From Tulasnella sp. 424 (Eukaryota > Basidiomycota > Agaricomycetes > Cantharellales > Tulasnellaceae), in NCBI GenBank assembly GCA_019633425.1, contig WSUB01000108.1:62001-126000 (forward strand): a stretch of 64,000 bases of DNA, written 5' to 3'. A program made the position numbers and the translations under genes. Under the pieces are notes generated by a model. The model saw nothing but the letters and a program-made list of their open reading frames with translations. It was not told where the DNA came from and searched no databases. Shown here piece by piece: positions 22,076 to 34,500 of this stretch (the stretch's first letter is position 1; each line of letters opens with the position of its first letter).

Positions 22076-23237
22076 TGTGGCGTAGAACGAGGTTCCGGTT
22101 GAGATGAGAGTCGCTACCAAGAGATCTTGGCGGGACGTTTATAGCGCCCTCCCTCCACCAAAAGCGTTATCTAGAAGCACACTATCCTCTATCAAACGTT
22201 GCAGTCGAACGTCGGTATTCCTGACAGAGAAGACGGCGGTCCTCACATGGACCTAACCAAGGAACCCCGACTCACCACGCGGTTCGTTCGAGCTTCGAAT
22301 ATCGAGTTGTTGCCTAACAGAGGTTATTGTTGCCGACGAAGGGACCTCAGAGAGAAACGTTTGCCTAAGTTGGTATTGGAGAGGCGGGTCGGGTGTCGGG
22401 GTCAGAGAAGAGAAGGTGGTCGAGGGCGCCTTCGTTGGACATGTTATGACATCACTCGGAGGCTGACCATGCTGTTGAGGGGGAGGGTGCCACGCGGAGA
22501 GATATGCCTTTATCGGTCGAGTGGACGCACGTTCGGCGGGGTTGCTGTAAGTGGGGGCATTATAAGAGAGGAAGTCTCGATTGTGGGGGGGAGGTATATA
22601 TCTGGATGTCGAGGCTTGGGAATGTGTTCGCCATTATCGCTGCATGCAAGCCCCGACAACTTACGATTAAAGGCTCGTTGTCCCTCGAATCCAAAGCAGT
22701 CGCTCGTAATATCGAAGACCGGGAAATATATACAGGAACCACCTAGACCTCGCAAAAGACCCTGATTTAGTACCCCGCTCCTCTCCTCGAGAGAGACTTG
22801 GACACCAAAGCGACCATGAATATCAGAAGCCAGAGATGGAATCACAGATGGACTCATATGGGAATTAGAGATAATGACAGTCATCACAAGGATGAGATGT
22901 AAACAACGTATAAGGAACGAGGGACTCACCGTCGTCCACGTATCGTCTCTGTCATTTAGTCCAGAAGGTTCTTGTTGTCCTGGATGTTCGATCGACGAAA
23001 TTTGCGGGGGAAACGGATATAAGCTGTCGGAGACACGGGGTTAGATGACCGCAGGCGGGTTCCCTGACATAATATTACTATATTCTGAATTTGTGCATGT
23101 TTTGGTGCCACGTACGCTGCAAAGATTCGACATCCCTTTTGAAATTCGAGACACGACCGCCTTTTATTTCTTTCCTCTCTCTCCATCAACGTCCACTCCT
23201 CCATCCCCTTCCCTTTTCTCTTTTCTTTGCCGCAATC
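22076..23237. other. Intergenic, upstream region of sec61
   Basis: No conserved domain was found in the open frames here. The longest, 188 codons at 22199-22765 (+), has an Arg/Gly-rich composition typical of chance frames. The end nearest 23237 is pyrimidine-rich (TTTCCTCTCTCTCC and similar), as common in promoters and leaders of highly expressed basidiomycete genes. Confidence 0.5.
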
Positions 23238-24891
23238 ATGAGCGGATGTGAGTACTCTACAGCCCACTGCAGTAGAGGACGGGCGGTTTTGTGCTGACGA
23301 GCATTGGTTTTTGAATTTTCGCGTCTGCCACAGTCCGTTTTCTAAACCTCGTCCGACCGTTCTTGCCAATCCTCCCCGAGGTTTCCTCGCCTGAACGCAA
23401 GGTACGTTGTGCATCCCACCCAAAAGCTACCTCTCCTCCAAATGCTCACCGCGTCGTTAGGTCCCATTCAACCAAAAAGTCGCATGGACAGCCGTGACGC
23501 TCCTCATCTTCCTGGTGTGCAGCCAAGTCCCGCTCTACGGCATCATGTCCTCGGACTCCTCAGACCCTCTCTACTGGATGCGGGTCATCCTCGCCTCCAA
23601 CAGAGGTACCCTCATGGAACTCGGAATCACGCCAATCGTCACCTCGGGAATGATCATGCAGCTTTTGGCCGGTGCCAATTTGATCGACGTCGACTTTAGC
23701 TTGAAGGAAGACCGTGCGCTCTTTGGTGGTGCTCAAAAATGTGCGTCTCGCGAATTTTGGTCATTAGTGTGATTTTTGTGCGCTGACCATGGTTGTTGCG
23801 GTGACGCAGTGTTCGCTCTCATCATCTCCCTCGGCCAGGCTACCGTCTACGTCTTGACTGGACTTTACGGCCAACCTTCCGACCTCGGCGCTGGTGTCTG
23901 CCTGCTTCTCATCCTCCAACTCGTCGTCGCCGCCCTCATCGTCATCCTCCTCGACGAGCTCCTTCAAAAGGGCTACGGTCTCGGCTCGGGCATCTCCCTC
24001 TTCATCGCCACCAACATCTGCGAGTCCATCGTCTGGAAGGCCTTCAGCCCCACCACCGTCAACACCGGCCGTGGCCCCGAATTCGAAGGTGCCTTGATCG
24101 CGCTGTTCCACCTCCTCTTCACCTGGAACGACAAGTCCCGCGCTCTCAAGGAGGCCTTCTACCGCGACCGTCTCCCCAACGTCATGAACCTCGTCTCCAC
24201 CGTCATCATCTTCGCCGTCGTCATCTACCTCCAAGGCTTCCGCATCGAAATCCCCGTCAAGTCCAACCGCAACCGCGGCCAACGTGGCGTCTACCCCGTC
24301 AAGCTCTTCTACACCTCCAACATGCCCATCATGCTGCAGTCCGCGCTGTCCTCCCAGATCTTCATCGTCTCGCAGATGCTCTACAACCGCTTCCCCAACA
24401 ACCTTCTCGTCAAGCTGTTGGGCGTTTGGGAACCCTTGGAGGAATCCTCGCAGCTTTTCGCTGTTAGCGGAATCTCGTACTACATGAGCCCCCCGCACAC
24501 TCTTAAAGCCGCGCTCACCGACCCCATCCACACCACCCTCTACGTCGCGTTCATGCTCACCGCCTGCGCGCTGTTCAGCAAGACCTGGATCGAGGTCTCT
24601 GGTTCGGGCCCGCGCGACGTCGCCAAGCAGTTGAAGGAGCAGCAGATGGTCATGGCCGGTCACCGCGAAGGGTCCATGTACAAGGAGCTCAAGCGCGTCA
24701 TCCCGACCGCTGCTGCGTTCGGTGGGGCTATCCTCGGCTTGTTGTCCGTCGTTGCGGACTTGATGGGCGCTTTGGGAAGCGGAACTGGTATCCTCATGGC
24801 CGTCACCATCATCTACTCGTACTGGGAGATCGGTGTGCGTGAGGGCGCTGGTATCACCGATAGCATGGGCGGTCTCAGCGAGCTCATGTAA
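23238..24891 (+). CDS. sec61: Sec61 alpha subunit, protein translocation channel
   Basis: The channel-forming subunit of the ER translocon (SecY/Sec61 alpha family), a polytopic ER membrane protein that passes nascent chains into or across the membrane. Exons 23238-23247, 23334-23401, 23461-23740 and 23810-24891; 479 residues, the usual length. The first exon encodes only MSG plus one base, then [12 protein letters not shown]; the start is fixed by this conserved N-terminus. Conserved blocks include VPLYGI, the plug region, [14 protein letters not shown] and the cytosolic loop [18 protein letters not shown]. About ten hydrophobic segments follow the family pattern. Codon use is strongly C-rich at third positions (ATC, GTC, CTC), unlike most neighbours, as expected for high expression. 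The gene looks intact. Confidence 0.97.
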
Positions 24892-25589
24892 AAGACCCCT
24901 CAATCATGGGTCTCTCACCAGCCGTCAGCAGTGATGCACGGCATCCGTTCCTTTACACACCAATCCGTCACCTCAAAATATCATCAACTCAATCAAGTCT
25001 TTTTCCGGAGTGTTTTGTCTCAGCATCTATGCCCGGTTTCTCATCAAAATCCAATTCACGACTGTCGACGAAAAAAAAATTGTAATTCTACCAACCCTCA
25101 AGAGAATTTTTGTTCAAAGCGACGGCGTTTTTGTTTCGAGCTCTTTTTTCGACCTTTTTCGGATCCTCTGTCTTTCTCATCTGCGATGTTGGTGTGCGGG
25201 TGGGCTGGGTAGATGGATTGCGAGTTAGGGGAGAGCTTGGTTGGAGAGTGTGGCGAGGGGAGATATATGTCAACGTTTGGATTGTCTTCAGCGGGAGCGA
25301 GTGGGAATTGTTGGTGGAAGGCCTAGCCATTGCGGACGATGGGTCACGGGAGGGAGCGCCGTGCTCGTCCATCTGCTCGTCTTCTCGTTCCTTGTCTCGT
25401 TTCTCTCTGCTGCTGTCTTTCCTCCTTTTCCCCTCGTTTTAATCGTTGGATGTTCATTTACGTTTGACGAGTAACATTCTCCCTTTCTTTGTCGTTTGTT
25501 TTTTTGTACTGTCTGCTTGGTGGTTCAAGTTTAATTGCATTTTTCTTTCATCGTGGTCCAAACGAGCTGTGTGTGTGCGTTACATGTGC
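24892..25589. other. 3' region between sec61 and the esterase gene
   Basis: Convergent intergenic region holding the 3' ends of sec61 (+) and the esterase gene (-). T-rich runs occur at 25060-25080 and 25470-25520. No gene was recognised. Confidence 0.5.
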
Positions 25590-26832
25590 TTAGAACTCGA
25601 TCTCGAGAGAGGTTGCAGCAACTCGAGGACGGATGGTGAACTTCTCCGGTTTATCCTCCCCAACATCCTCACCAGCGAGGAAGTCTGCGACTGCTTTCGC
25701 GAGAATCTGATGCACCGCCGAGGTAGGGTGAATGTTATCCCAGTACATCTCCTGATCGAACCCACGTCCAGCGTTGGAGCTGAATCCGAACTCGCTCGGG
25801 TTCGTGAGCAGCCGCTCGAACAGCTCCCATGTATCGAAGACGAACGCCGATGCGTCTGGGTGTCCCGTGATGAATTCGGTTTGGATTCGGGACTTGAGAG
25901 ATTGGTTCCAGGCTTGGCAGCGGGATTCTCTGTCTTTGTATAATGCTATGGGCTCGTGGAGGTTAGAGGGACGCGGGGAGCTGGGTGTCGAGCGTGTGGG
26001 CTCACATCTGCGACCACCAGATGCGTTCGGTAAGGAGGGAATCGTGAAGAACAGGAAGTTGCGGGCTCCTCGGTCGTAGAGGGTTTCTTGTAGCTCAAAC
26101 AAGGTATCCATGGAACCTTTTATATCTACGAGAGATGATTGTTATCGCCGATTACAGGGTATATATATAGAGCGGGTATATGCTCGAACGCACCTAGATT
26201 CTTATTGAATACATCATTGCCGCCGATCGAAGTCACTGTCTCGGTCAGAGTAGTAATAATCTTAATTAAAATCCAAGATCTCGTGGGGACGATGGAAAGG
26301 TTTACCAAATAGCGAATTATTAGCTTGCCAGGGAACTTGGGAGTCAGGATGACCAGGACTCCCAGCCTCTTGAAATTGCTCGACTTGACGCCCCATCCTG
26401 TTAACGTCGACTCCGCCAACGGCGTAATCGTATACAAGAAGCGAAGTTTCTGGATAATACTTGTTTATAAGATGTCCAACCTAGGTCAGACAAAGTTAAA
26501 AGGCACTCGTTTCAGCTCTGCACCACCCTAGCTGGTGATCCCTCAAGACCGAACAAATTGACACGGCAGGCTTACCCAGTTCGGCTTACTATCTTCTGCC
26601 CACGTCTCTCCGGGATATTCTGAGCCCAAAGGCATTTCTTCTGTGGGTATTTCGTGGGGCGCATATCCGACGGAACAGTAGGATGCTCCGCTGTCCCGGA
26701 AGGATGAACGGCCACTGGCATAAGAGACCGCGGGGGGAGAAGCACACTCCATTGTTTACTAACTTACAAGATGAATAGATACCTGAGGCTGTTGTAGCCG
26801 GGCCAGTCTTTGGATGGTGTACTGGGATCCAT
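25590..26832 (-). CDS. CE16-like GDSL/SGNH esterase 1
   Basis: Six exons: 26768-26832, 26576-26690, 26306-26480, 26194-26235, 26006-26125 and 25590-25945; 290 residues, normal for carbohydrate esterase family 16, whose members remove acetyl groups from sugars. Blocks in order: WPGYNSLRYLFIF, GASYCSVGY, W-x-E-DSKPNWVGHLINKYY, VYDYAVGG, SIGGNDV, FELQETLYDRGARNFLF, and the terminal MYWDNIHPTS that supplies Asp and His of the triad. The serine-loop motif reads Gly-Ala-Ser where the family has Gly-Asp-Ser. No signal peptide is visible: the protein starts MDPSTPSKDWPGYN. The exon pattern equals that of the next gene, so the two are tandem duplicates. Activity is uncertain because of the Ala substitution. 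Confidence 0.85.
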
Positions 26833-27103
26833 CGAATGACCAAGGAGGAAGGATGACTGTTAGGCGCCTGAGGATCAGGAAAGGAACCCCTCTGGTTCAA
26901 ATTCTACGGTTGAGGATGCCGAATGAAAGTCGGTTCATTAAATGTCGCTTGCTGATAGGGCGGCAGCAGCGACGGTCTCAGGGACGAAGAGCCTATTGAT
27001 TCCACATTTGCACTTCCTTTCCCGCAAACTACACACGTCACTCTCATTCATCGATTAGAATATTCAACATTGAGAACGCCAGACTAGGAATCCCCTGTAG
27101 CGG

Positions 27104-28284
27104 TCACGTATCCTGACTAGGGATGCTAAACTTTTCGGCCTGGTCCTCTGCAACGCTTTCTCCTGCTAGGAAGTCTGCTACCGCCTTCGCAACGATTCGG
27201 TGCACAGCACTCGTGGGGTGAATATTGTCCCAGTACACCTCCTGATCGAATGCCCGCCCGGCGTTGTCGCTAAATCCGTACTTGGAAGGATCTGCAAGCA
27301 TTCGCTCAAAGAGATCCCCTGCGTCAAAGACAAAGATAGATGCATCGGGATGGGCCTGGGCAAAGTCGTTCAGAGCCTGATTTGTCAAGGTTTCGTTCCA
27401 AGTTCTGCAGCGGTTTTCTCGTTGCTCGAAAAGCGCTTGAAGGGCAGAGAATTAGAATCAATATTTTAGAATAGTGGTGGGTGTTGAAAGGCCGGTCACG
27501 TACATTTTTGGCCCTTGGCGGAATTCGGGAGTGGTGCGATGGTCAGAAATAAGAAGTTCCGAGCGCCGGTTTCGTACAGCTCCTCCTGTAGCTCAAATAC
27601 GGTTCCTACCGTTGCTTGTATATCTAAACACATGGAAGGTAAGGGATCTTCAGTAAGCGGCGGCTAGCGGTTGCATGCTTGGCACTCTGCGCACTCAGGG
27701 AGGGTGCGGCAACGTCATTGAAACCAATCCAAGTCACTATTAGAAGCAACAATTAAATAATGCGACGGAAGTGCGATGATGACACTTGGATGACTGACCA
27801 AATAATGAGTTATTGCCTTGCCAACACTCCTCCGAGTCAGGATGGCCGGGACTTCCAGGCTGCCTATATACTCTTACTTGACGCTTCAAGCCAAAGATAT
27901 TATCCCCGCCATTTGCGTAGTCGTATACTAGTAATGGAGTCTTGGGATAGTATCTGTTAATGAGATGACCGACCTTATCAAGGAAAGCTCAGCTGGATGC
28001 CCTGATTAGAACTTGAGAAGACCATCTAACACACCCAATTGGGCTTCTCGTCTTCAGTCCATGTATCACCCGGAAAATCCACTCCTAATGGCTTCTCTTC
28101 CGTTGGTTTATGGTGGGGCTGGTACCCCACCGAACTGTACGAATCCCCGCTGTGGTGTGAGACCGAATGAGGAATATGATTGCCTTGATTAGCCCGTGTC
28201 GGCCGTTCCGCTCGCTTACAATATAAAGAGGTAGTTGAGCCCGTTATATCCGGGCCAGTCTTTTGAGGGATTAGCAGGGTTCAT
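27104..28284 (-). CDS. CE16-like GDSL/SGNH esterase 2
   Basis: Exons 28220-28284, 28035-28149, 27799-27973, 27695-27736, 27504-27623 and 27104-27435; 282 residues. Five of the six exon lengths are identical to esterase 1. The serine motif is canonical here (FGDSYSSVGY); the Gly/Asn block is WIGFNDV and the triad end is VYWDNIHPTSAVH. So the catalytic Ser, Asp and His are all present. Like its neighbour it starts without a signal peptide (MNPANPSKDWPGYN), so a cytosolic location or an unseen upstream exon must be considered; most described CE16 enzymes are secreted. Probable acetylesterase on oligosaccharides or other small acetylated substrates, by family. Confidence 0.87.
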
Positions 28285-28541
28285 GAGCTCTCGAAGTCGT
28301 CGTTGTGGTCTGAAAGAGTGGCGTGCGATCCATCGCGGAGATGGACACCTTTACGCCGTATGACCCATCCCTCTACAGACCCAGGCATATTAAAGGTAAT
28401 CATCTAGGTCTATAATAAATACACAGCCGCGCGAAAGGATATCCGAGTATTACAGGCCGCCAAAAAGGCCTGAACGGGTACTAATTATGGTCTATGGGGA
28501 CCTCCTCGGAAAACCGGAACAGGCCTTGATCAAGCTAAATA

Positions 28542-30497
28542 TCAAGAATAATTATTCCCATGAGCATAGGTCGAGGTACGCGAGTAATAATATTGGATTA
28601 CCTTGTTGATAAAGTCTCCATCCCGGGGACGTGTCGCCTTTATGAGAGCAGTCACTCGACGCCAAGTCTTGCACCTCTCCAATTCCACGTCGTCCAGGGG
28701 CCGTCGATCCTCGTCATAATGGTGACCGGACTGGGCGGGTCCAAGTGCCAATTGGCTACAAATTGGCGCAAACAGCCCGAAATGAGGGTTTTGGGCGACC
28801 GTTGCGAGAAACCCGGCCAGATCTTCGACACAATCCGGCTCTATGTGCGAGCCCCACGCTTCTATTTCGATCAACGAGAAGTGCCTGACGTCCTTGGCTT
28901 CTTTTAAGCAGGCGCTGACTCCCGATTTCGTAGTTTGGATAGGAATGTTGATCGTTTGAAGAGACTTGCAGTGTTGGAGGAGGGACAGTAGCGTTTTTGG
29001 TGTTGCTTTTGGGGTAGGGTTGAACGGAGGTGTATGGGATCGGAAGGATTGATTCGGGCCGCAGCTGTACCATAAGCATGTAAGGTCTGGCCAAGCCTTG
29101 CACAAAACCGTCCAGTCTTCGTCCGTGGGGTTGAAAATATTCGGAGTTCCTTGGGAGTCCATGGTAGCGTCTTGGATGTCAATGTCCAGGATCCGTAAGC
29201 TCTTGCATCGGGCTAGTGGCAGTAATGCACACGGCCAGTCGTCTTGCGTCGATGGTTCGATATCGTTTGCGGCGAGATTGAAATGGAGGGACTGGAGGGC
29301 AGGGGCGTGATCCGCCACTATTTCCATGAACACACGAATTGAATCCCAACTCCATGAAAGTCTTGCTCTTGGACCTGCAAACCACGTCACTGGATACCTG
29401 ACGTTGATCTCCTGGAGGTGCTTGAACGGCGATGTGAGGAGCATGCCTAGAACCGTCATGAACTGGCCGGATATACTTGTTAAGGCGGAGAATCCGTGGC
29501 TAACAATGGAGGGGTTGCAGATTGGATGCAAAATGTCGTCCAATGATAAGAAAACCAGTTTTCGAAGATTGGGACGGCTCGCCAAGGCGGTCAGAACCTG
29601 CGGCAATGCGATGGCGGCATCGTGAATGATGAGCTCTTCCAAGTCACATCGCTCAAGGAGATGCGCCAAGTCCACCAAATCATCCAGGGGTACTGCTTGC
29701 GGGGGGAGCTCCGCGACAAGGGCGAAATCCTTCAAGTGATGAGGGTACTCCAATAGTGTTCGCACTATTGGGGCCCATTCAAAGACGAAACGCCCTTCAA
29801 TGGCAGAGATATCGGCCCTTTCGAGCTGCGGGCTCTCACGCAGAAAGAACTCGCAGCCTTCCCGTTCAAAGTGTGTGAAGGGGACGCATCGCAAATTCTT
29901 CAAGCGTGGAAAGAGGAAGACCGGGGAACTTGAAGATGGATATTTTCGTCGACAAATGCTGAGATAAGTAGTGAAGGATTCAAAGAACTTGGGTCCGAAC
30001 ACTGGGATCATTGGTGTTATGCAGTGATTGTCTGCAGCTCCGTGGACCCGCAGTTGGCGAATGCGAGAGGTGTAGTAAAACAACCGTGTCACATCCTCGG
30101 GTCGCGGCTGGCGGGAGAATATCTGCAACCGAGTATTAGTCAGAGTCCGCAGCTTTGATCGTAAATCCGCTTACATATTCGAATGGTGCTCCCCCGTCTC
30201 CCGCACGTCGAATTACTCCGCCAACGACCCAGATGTTTAAGACATGCGATATGTCTCTCACCAGTCTCCATCCTTCATCGAGAGCGGTTTCAATGAAGTT
30301 GCGACAGGTTCGGGCAAGTTTGCGACAATCTTGTCCTGGGAGCTGGCCAAAAATTATGGATAGCAATTCTGGAAGAAAGAGTACGCGATGGCAAGGGGTG
30401 GTCGGACCGGTCTTTGGGAATGCAATATTTAGTCTGGAGAATACTTCAAAGAAAGTAGCGACCTCACCGGCAGTCTAGTCAATTGCTTTCCTGGCAT
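28542..30497 (-). CDS. F-box protein with leucine-rich C-terminal region
   Basis: Three exons fit: 30468-30497, 30175-30411 and 28542-30122, giving 615 residues. An F-box-like block lies near the N-terminus (FLPELLSIIFGQLPGQDCRK, then CRNFIETALDEGW), the layout of many basidiomycete F-box proteins that would bind Skp1 in an SCF ubiquitin ligase. The remainder has irregular leucine-rich stretches (e.g. HLLERCDLEELIIHDAAI, ARCKSLRILDIDI, LQHCKSLQTINI) spaced like divergent LRRs and probably acts in substrate binding. No catalytic motif was seen. The first 10-codon exon is inferred from a GT-AG intron of 56 bp and is the least certain part. These proteins form large, fast-changing families in agaricomycetes. 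Confidence 0.75.
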
Positions 30498-30934
30498 GTT
30501 CTGGAGATTGGCAAAAACTGAATGAAGAGCGAAGATGACCCTGCAAGGGCTTGTTTGTTTGGACGGTGTGCGGCATGGTGTGCGGCATTCGCCCCTTCAT
30601 TGGCCAACTTTCTATGACATACCCCCTTGCGAGAACACTCAATTCGGCCCGATCTAACTGTTTTATGCGTCCCAATACTTTTGAAAAGCGAGGAGTCATG
30701 ATTGGCTACAGCGTCGACCGAGGTCTCTCGGAATAGGTAGAGCCTGACCGCCAGTTATCTCTTGTCCGCCCAAGCACCAAATTTTGAGCGTTATTGCTGC
30801 AGATATATTATGGCTATTTTATGACTCGAATAATTATCGACGGGGGTTGGGATGCAGTGGCAATCTCGTCCGCTTACTTTTAGGGCAGTAAACGTGGCTT
30901 CTATATAAGATTGCCGGTTACCAGAGATCACCAA

Positions 30935-31019
30935 CCCTTTGTAGCTCAGCTGGAAGAGCGTGGGACTGTAATGGACAAATGTCATCCCAAGGCCATCGGT
31001 TCGACCCCGATCGAAGGGA
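30935..31019 (+). tRNA. tRNA-Tyr (GUA) with a 12-nt intron
   Basis: The sequence folds as a cloverleaf: acceptor stem CCCTTTG with CGAAGGG (one G-T pair), D-stem GCTC/GAGC, anticodon stem TGGGA/TCCCA, T-stem ATCGG/CCGAT with TTCGACC loop, discriminator A. The anticodon loop holds GTA at 30968-30970. Nineteen bases separate the two anticodon-stem strands, leaving a 12-nt intron just 3' of the anticodon, the standard place for tRNA-Tyr introns. A TATATAAG sequence lies about 30 bp upstream. Confidence 0.95.
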
Positions 31020-31024
31020 ACTTC

Positions 31025-31029
31025 TTTTT
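31025..31029 (+). terminator. Pol III terminator of tRNA-Tyr
   Basis: A run of five T residues begins six bases after the tRNA 3' end, a standard RNA polymerase III stop. Confidence 0.7.
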
Positions 31030-31557
31030 ATGCTTGTGGGTTTTCGTTTTGAGGACGTGGGCGACGCGTCGGACCGAAGTTTTGCCAGTTCCTACCGCGG
31101 CCGCCCATTCCGCGCGTGCTCGACGTATAGAACATTGGACGATCTTGTTTCGAGACCCGTTTACATAGATTTATTTATTCTTGATGGACCATCCTATGGC
31201 AAATCGTCGAAACTGGCATATCACTCAGGGTCGTCTTCGGCAACACTCTAATCATCGAAAGCGGGTGCTTCGCTTGATCTTTGTTGGGTCGCGGCGCTCA
31301 CCGCTGGTCCGCCACAACCCTTTGCTTCGAGAATTCTCAAAGCTCTCGACGACTCTTAAACGATGTTCATGAACGTCAGCATCGCGTGTCAGATGTCGTG
31401 GACATGCGTCCATCCTTGGCTACACCAGGTAGTCATATTTAGGGTAAAGAACAGGAGGGAAAAAGGACAGTGGGGGCTAATATACAGAACGGGTGTCCGT
31501 AACGAATAAGAGAACTCTAAAGCCACGAAATACATTCTAACCTCTGAACCTTCAAGG
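31030..31557. other. Intergenic, no recognised gene
   Basis: Lies between the tRNA and the 3' end of the Axl2-like gene. Short frames only; nothing recognised. The region should hold the 3' untranslated part of the minus-strand gene. Confidence 0.5.
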
Positions 31558-34500
31558 TCAGCAATGAGGCATGCGATGGAATAAGCGCCGCGACTCACAG
31601 GATACTGCTACGATCAACCGCCCAACCAATTCCCCTTCGTCCATGATCGTGGACGGGGTGTAACTGCCGTTCGATTCAGCGATAGAGGGGCACTTGACGA
31701 CGACGATCACCAAGTGGCCCGAATACCCCTCGTCCGATCTTCCCCAAAACTCCAGGGCATCAGCGTCAAAGCGCAGCCACGACGGAAGGCGATCTCCGTT
31801 CTCGAGCATCGCCACATAACCATGCCTTCTTGTCGACGAACCGGACGCAGTGGACATCGGCGTTGACCTACCCGACGAGCTCCCCAAAGAGAGAATGGGA
31901 TGGAACGCGAACGATTTGCCCGAGGGAACCACATGCATCGGAATGTCCGAGGGAGCGTCGGACGTATCCTGCACAACGATGGTAGGTTTCCTATGGAGCC
32001 CGGAAGAGACCGAATCTGGGGAGAGGGTGACACCGCGGTCCATGTTCTTGACCAGCCTCACGGTCTGTTTGGATGGAGAGAAAGGCAGGATGGGTGATGA
32101 GTCGTCACGGACGGTGCTTCCCAAATCCGTACAGGAGAGACCAAGCCCACGAAGCCGCTCCGCACTCGACGCAGGGCTCTTGATCGAGGAACGCGTATCG
32201 ACAGTGGTGGAGGAAAAGTTGAGGGGCTTCGTCGGCGAGATGTGATATTCAAGTGAAGGAGTATCACCGACCGATTCGTTGGTTTCGCAGCTCCGTCGGC
32301 CTGGAATCACTGTGGCCGTGGTCACCATCACTGGACCCGGGGACACGTCTCCCGAGGCGCCCAAGGTAGGATCGGCGCCAGGTGAAGATACCAACTGCTG
32401 ACGCAGGGCAACGTTGCCTCCGACGGGAACCAAAGTTGCTCTGTGATAAGACGACGCGGTGTCGATCTCATCGTCGGTGGACTCTCCTTCTCCGTCACTT
32501 CTGCCCTCCATCATCGTAGCATGCAGCCAATGCCCGTACTCTTCAAAGTCGAGACGCGAATCCGGGAACGAGCGACCAACTTCATCCGACGGTGAAGACT
32601 TGGTTTCGGATGGAGGGGAAGAGAATTTCGGCATTGCCATCAAGGACGGAAGGAGAGTGGAGGCTGATTTAGTGGACCGGTGTCTTGCGTTCCTGACCGC
32701 CTTGGTGGAAAGTGGTCGAACCACTCCAAACATGTCCTCTTCTCTCACTATGTACTCTCCCTCCTCTTCTCCCTCACTGTACACCGCTCCTTGAGGTCGA
32801 GGTCGTGGAGGTCCAAAGTCTGCTCGACGCCGGGGAACGACCGAATCGGGGGAACCGAGCGCAAAGCCTTCAATCCGTTCACTAACTCGTGCCATCTTCT
32901 GTCTTAATTTCTCCGCCATGGTGATGCCGCTCGACTTGGTCGGAGATAGCTCCTGCTGCGATATTCTTGCTGTTGACTGGTGGCGACGGTGTCGGCTCCG
33001 AGAACGATCTCTGCGTCGCTTCGTCGTCCTCGCTGCCGCAGAATCGGCCCCTTCCACTCCTTGCTTTTTCTGCTGCCTCCAAGCCTCTTCGCTCTGCCAA
33101 CTCTCGCTAGTTTCGGCCGACAACGTGTCCGCAGAGAACCGAGATGACGAAAAGGTCCGCCTCATTTCAGCCGCAGTTGCTGGAGAGACTTGTGGCTCGC
33201 TGAAGAAAGAACTTCCAATCTCGGAACTCGAGCTGAATAGGTCGGGGCTGCTGGTCACATTCGCGGCGACGCTGCTGATTTCGGGTCGGTAAGCGGGGTT
33301 CGGATGAGGCTGAGGGTTGGAGATCTCCAAGCGGCGTTTCGACGATGAGAGGGAAGGGGAGGAAGGAAGTGGCGATTCGTTGATTCCGGCACGGAGAACG
33401 CGCATCAGGTCTATCCGTTTGGGTTTCTCCTTATCTTGATTCAGCTGAATAGCCGGTGCTTGACTGCCCATAAAAGCCGCTGTTTGTTTTGTCGACTTAG
33501 GAGGAGGCCGAGGTCCGCGGATGGGCGAGGGGGGAGCATTCGCTCGTTCCGTCTGATGCTTTTTAGGGGACGGGGATAACGCTTTGCCCGAGATTGTTGA
33601 ACCAGGGAGAGGAAGCTGCCGAAGGTCCATGTTGAGCTGAGGAGTCGGAATAATAACGGCATTGATAGTAACTTTGGGGTGCCCGCTTGTCTTTGGTGGC
33701 GATGGCAAGGGCGAGTTCACGTCTACCATGTCAAAGTCCGGCTCCTTTGATTTGGGGAGTGATGGAACTCGTCCCAGGACGGGTAGAACCTTTGCCTCTA
33801 AACGCCCCGGACTAGAGCCTCCGTTCGGCCTAGGAGACGGAGGTATGGGTTTATTCTCCACGGGTTCCTTGTCCTTATCAGGCTTTCCTCCCAAACTCCC
33901 AACAACCGTCGCAGCGGTATCCCTTGACTGCCTGTACGACCGATATCTCTCGTATTGCCGCGAGTAGCTGTCTCGAATGATGTCGACAAAGTCCATGTCA
34001 TCCCGATCGTGCTTCCTGGCCTCGTTCTCGTTCCTCGGCTCTCGTTTAAACATTGCCTTGATGCGGTGACGGAGGCAAAAGAGGAGTGCGAGCAGACCCA
34101 GCAGGCCGAAGAGACCACCGAAGACGGAGAGAGCGATGATGCCGCCTTTGGATAGCCCGTGGCTTCCACTGCCGCTGGGTGTGGTCGACGAGCCACTCCC
34201 AAAAAGCGCGGAAGGGAGTACAACGTTTAGCATGCTAGTCGACGTGACCGCAGTATCCACATCTTGCACCGAAAACTCCATCAGGCAGCTCCTTGCATCC
34301 GCGCTCGACAACGTTGGAGGTATAGAACCTTTTAACGAATGCGACGGGCCATCATAGTACAACGTGTCCTTGACGGCGCAAGCCACGTCTTCGATGTCAA
34401 AGTGGATGGTGCCGTTCCCTAAAATCCACCTCGACAAGTCGACGGAAAATGAGTCGCCGAGCTGAAGAGAATCGGCGAGAGAGACGTTGAATGTACCGGG

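Noticed and set aside
22199..22765. 188-codon frame upstream of sec61
   Set aside because: Arg/Gly-rich, no domain, and no conserved splice sites; treated as a chance frame in the promoter region.
23764..24903. Open frame of 379 codons antisense to sec61
   Set aside because: It mirrors the C-rich third positions of the Sec61 alpha exon, has a low-complexity Asp/Glu/Gly composition and no domain; sec61 is certain on the other strand.
28756..29625. Frames overlapping the F-box gene in other phases
   Set aside because: Shadows of the long minus-strand exon; no family-like blocks.
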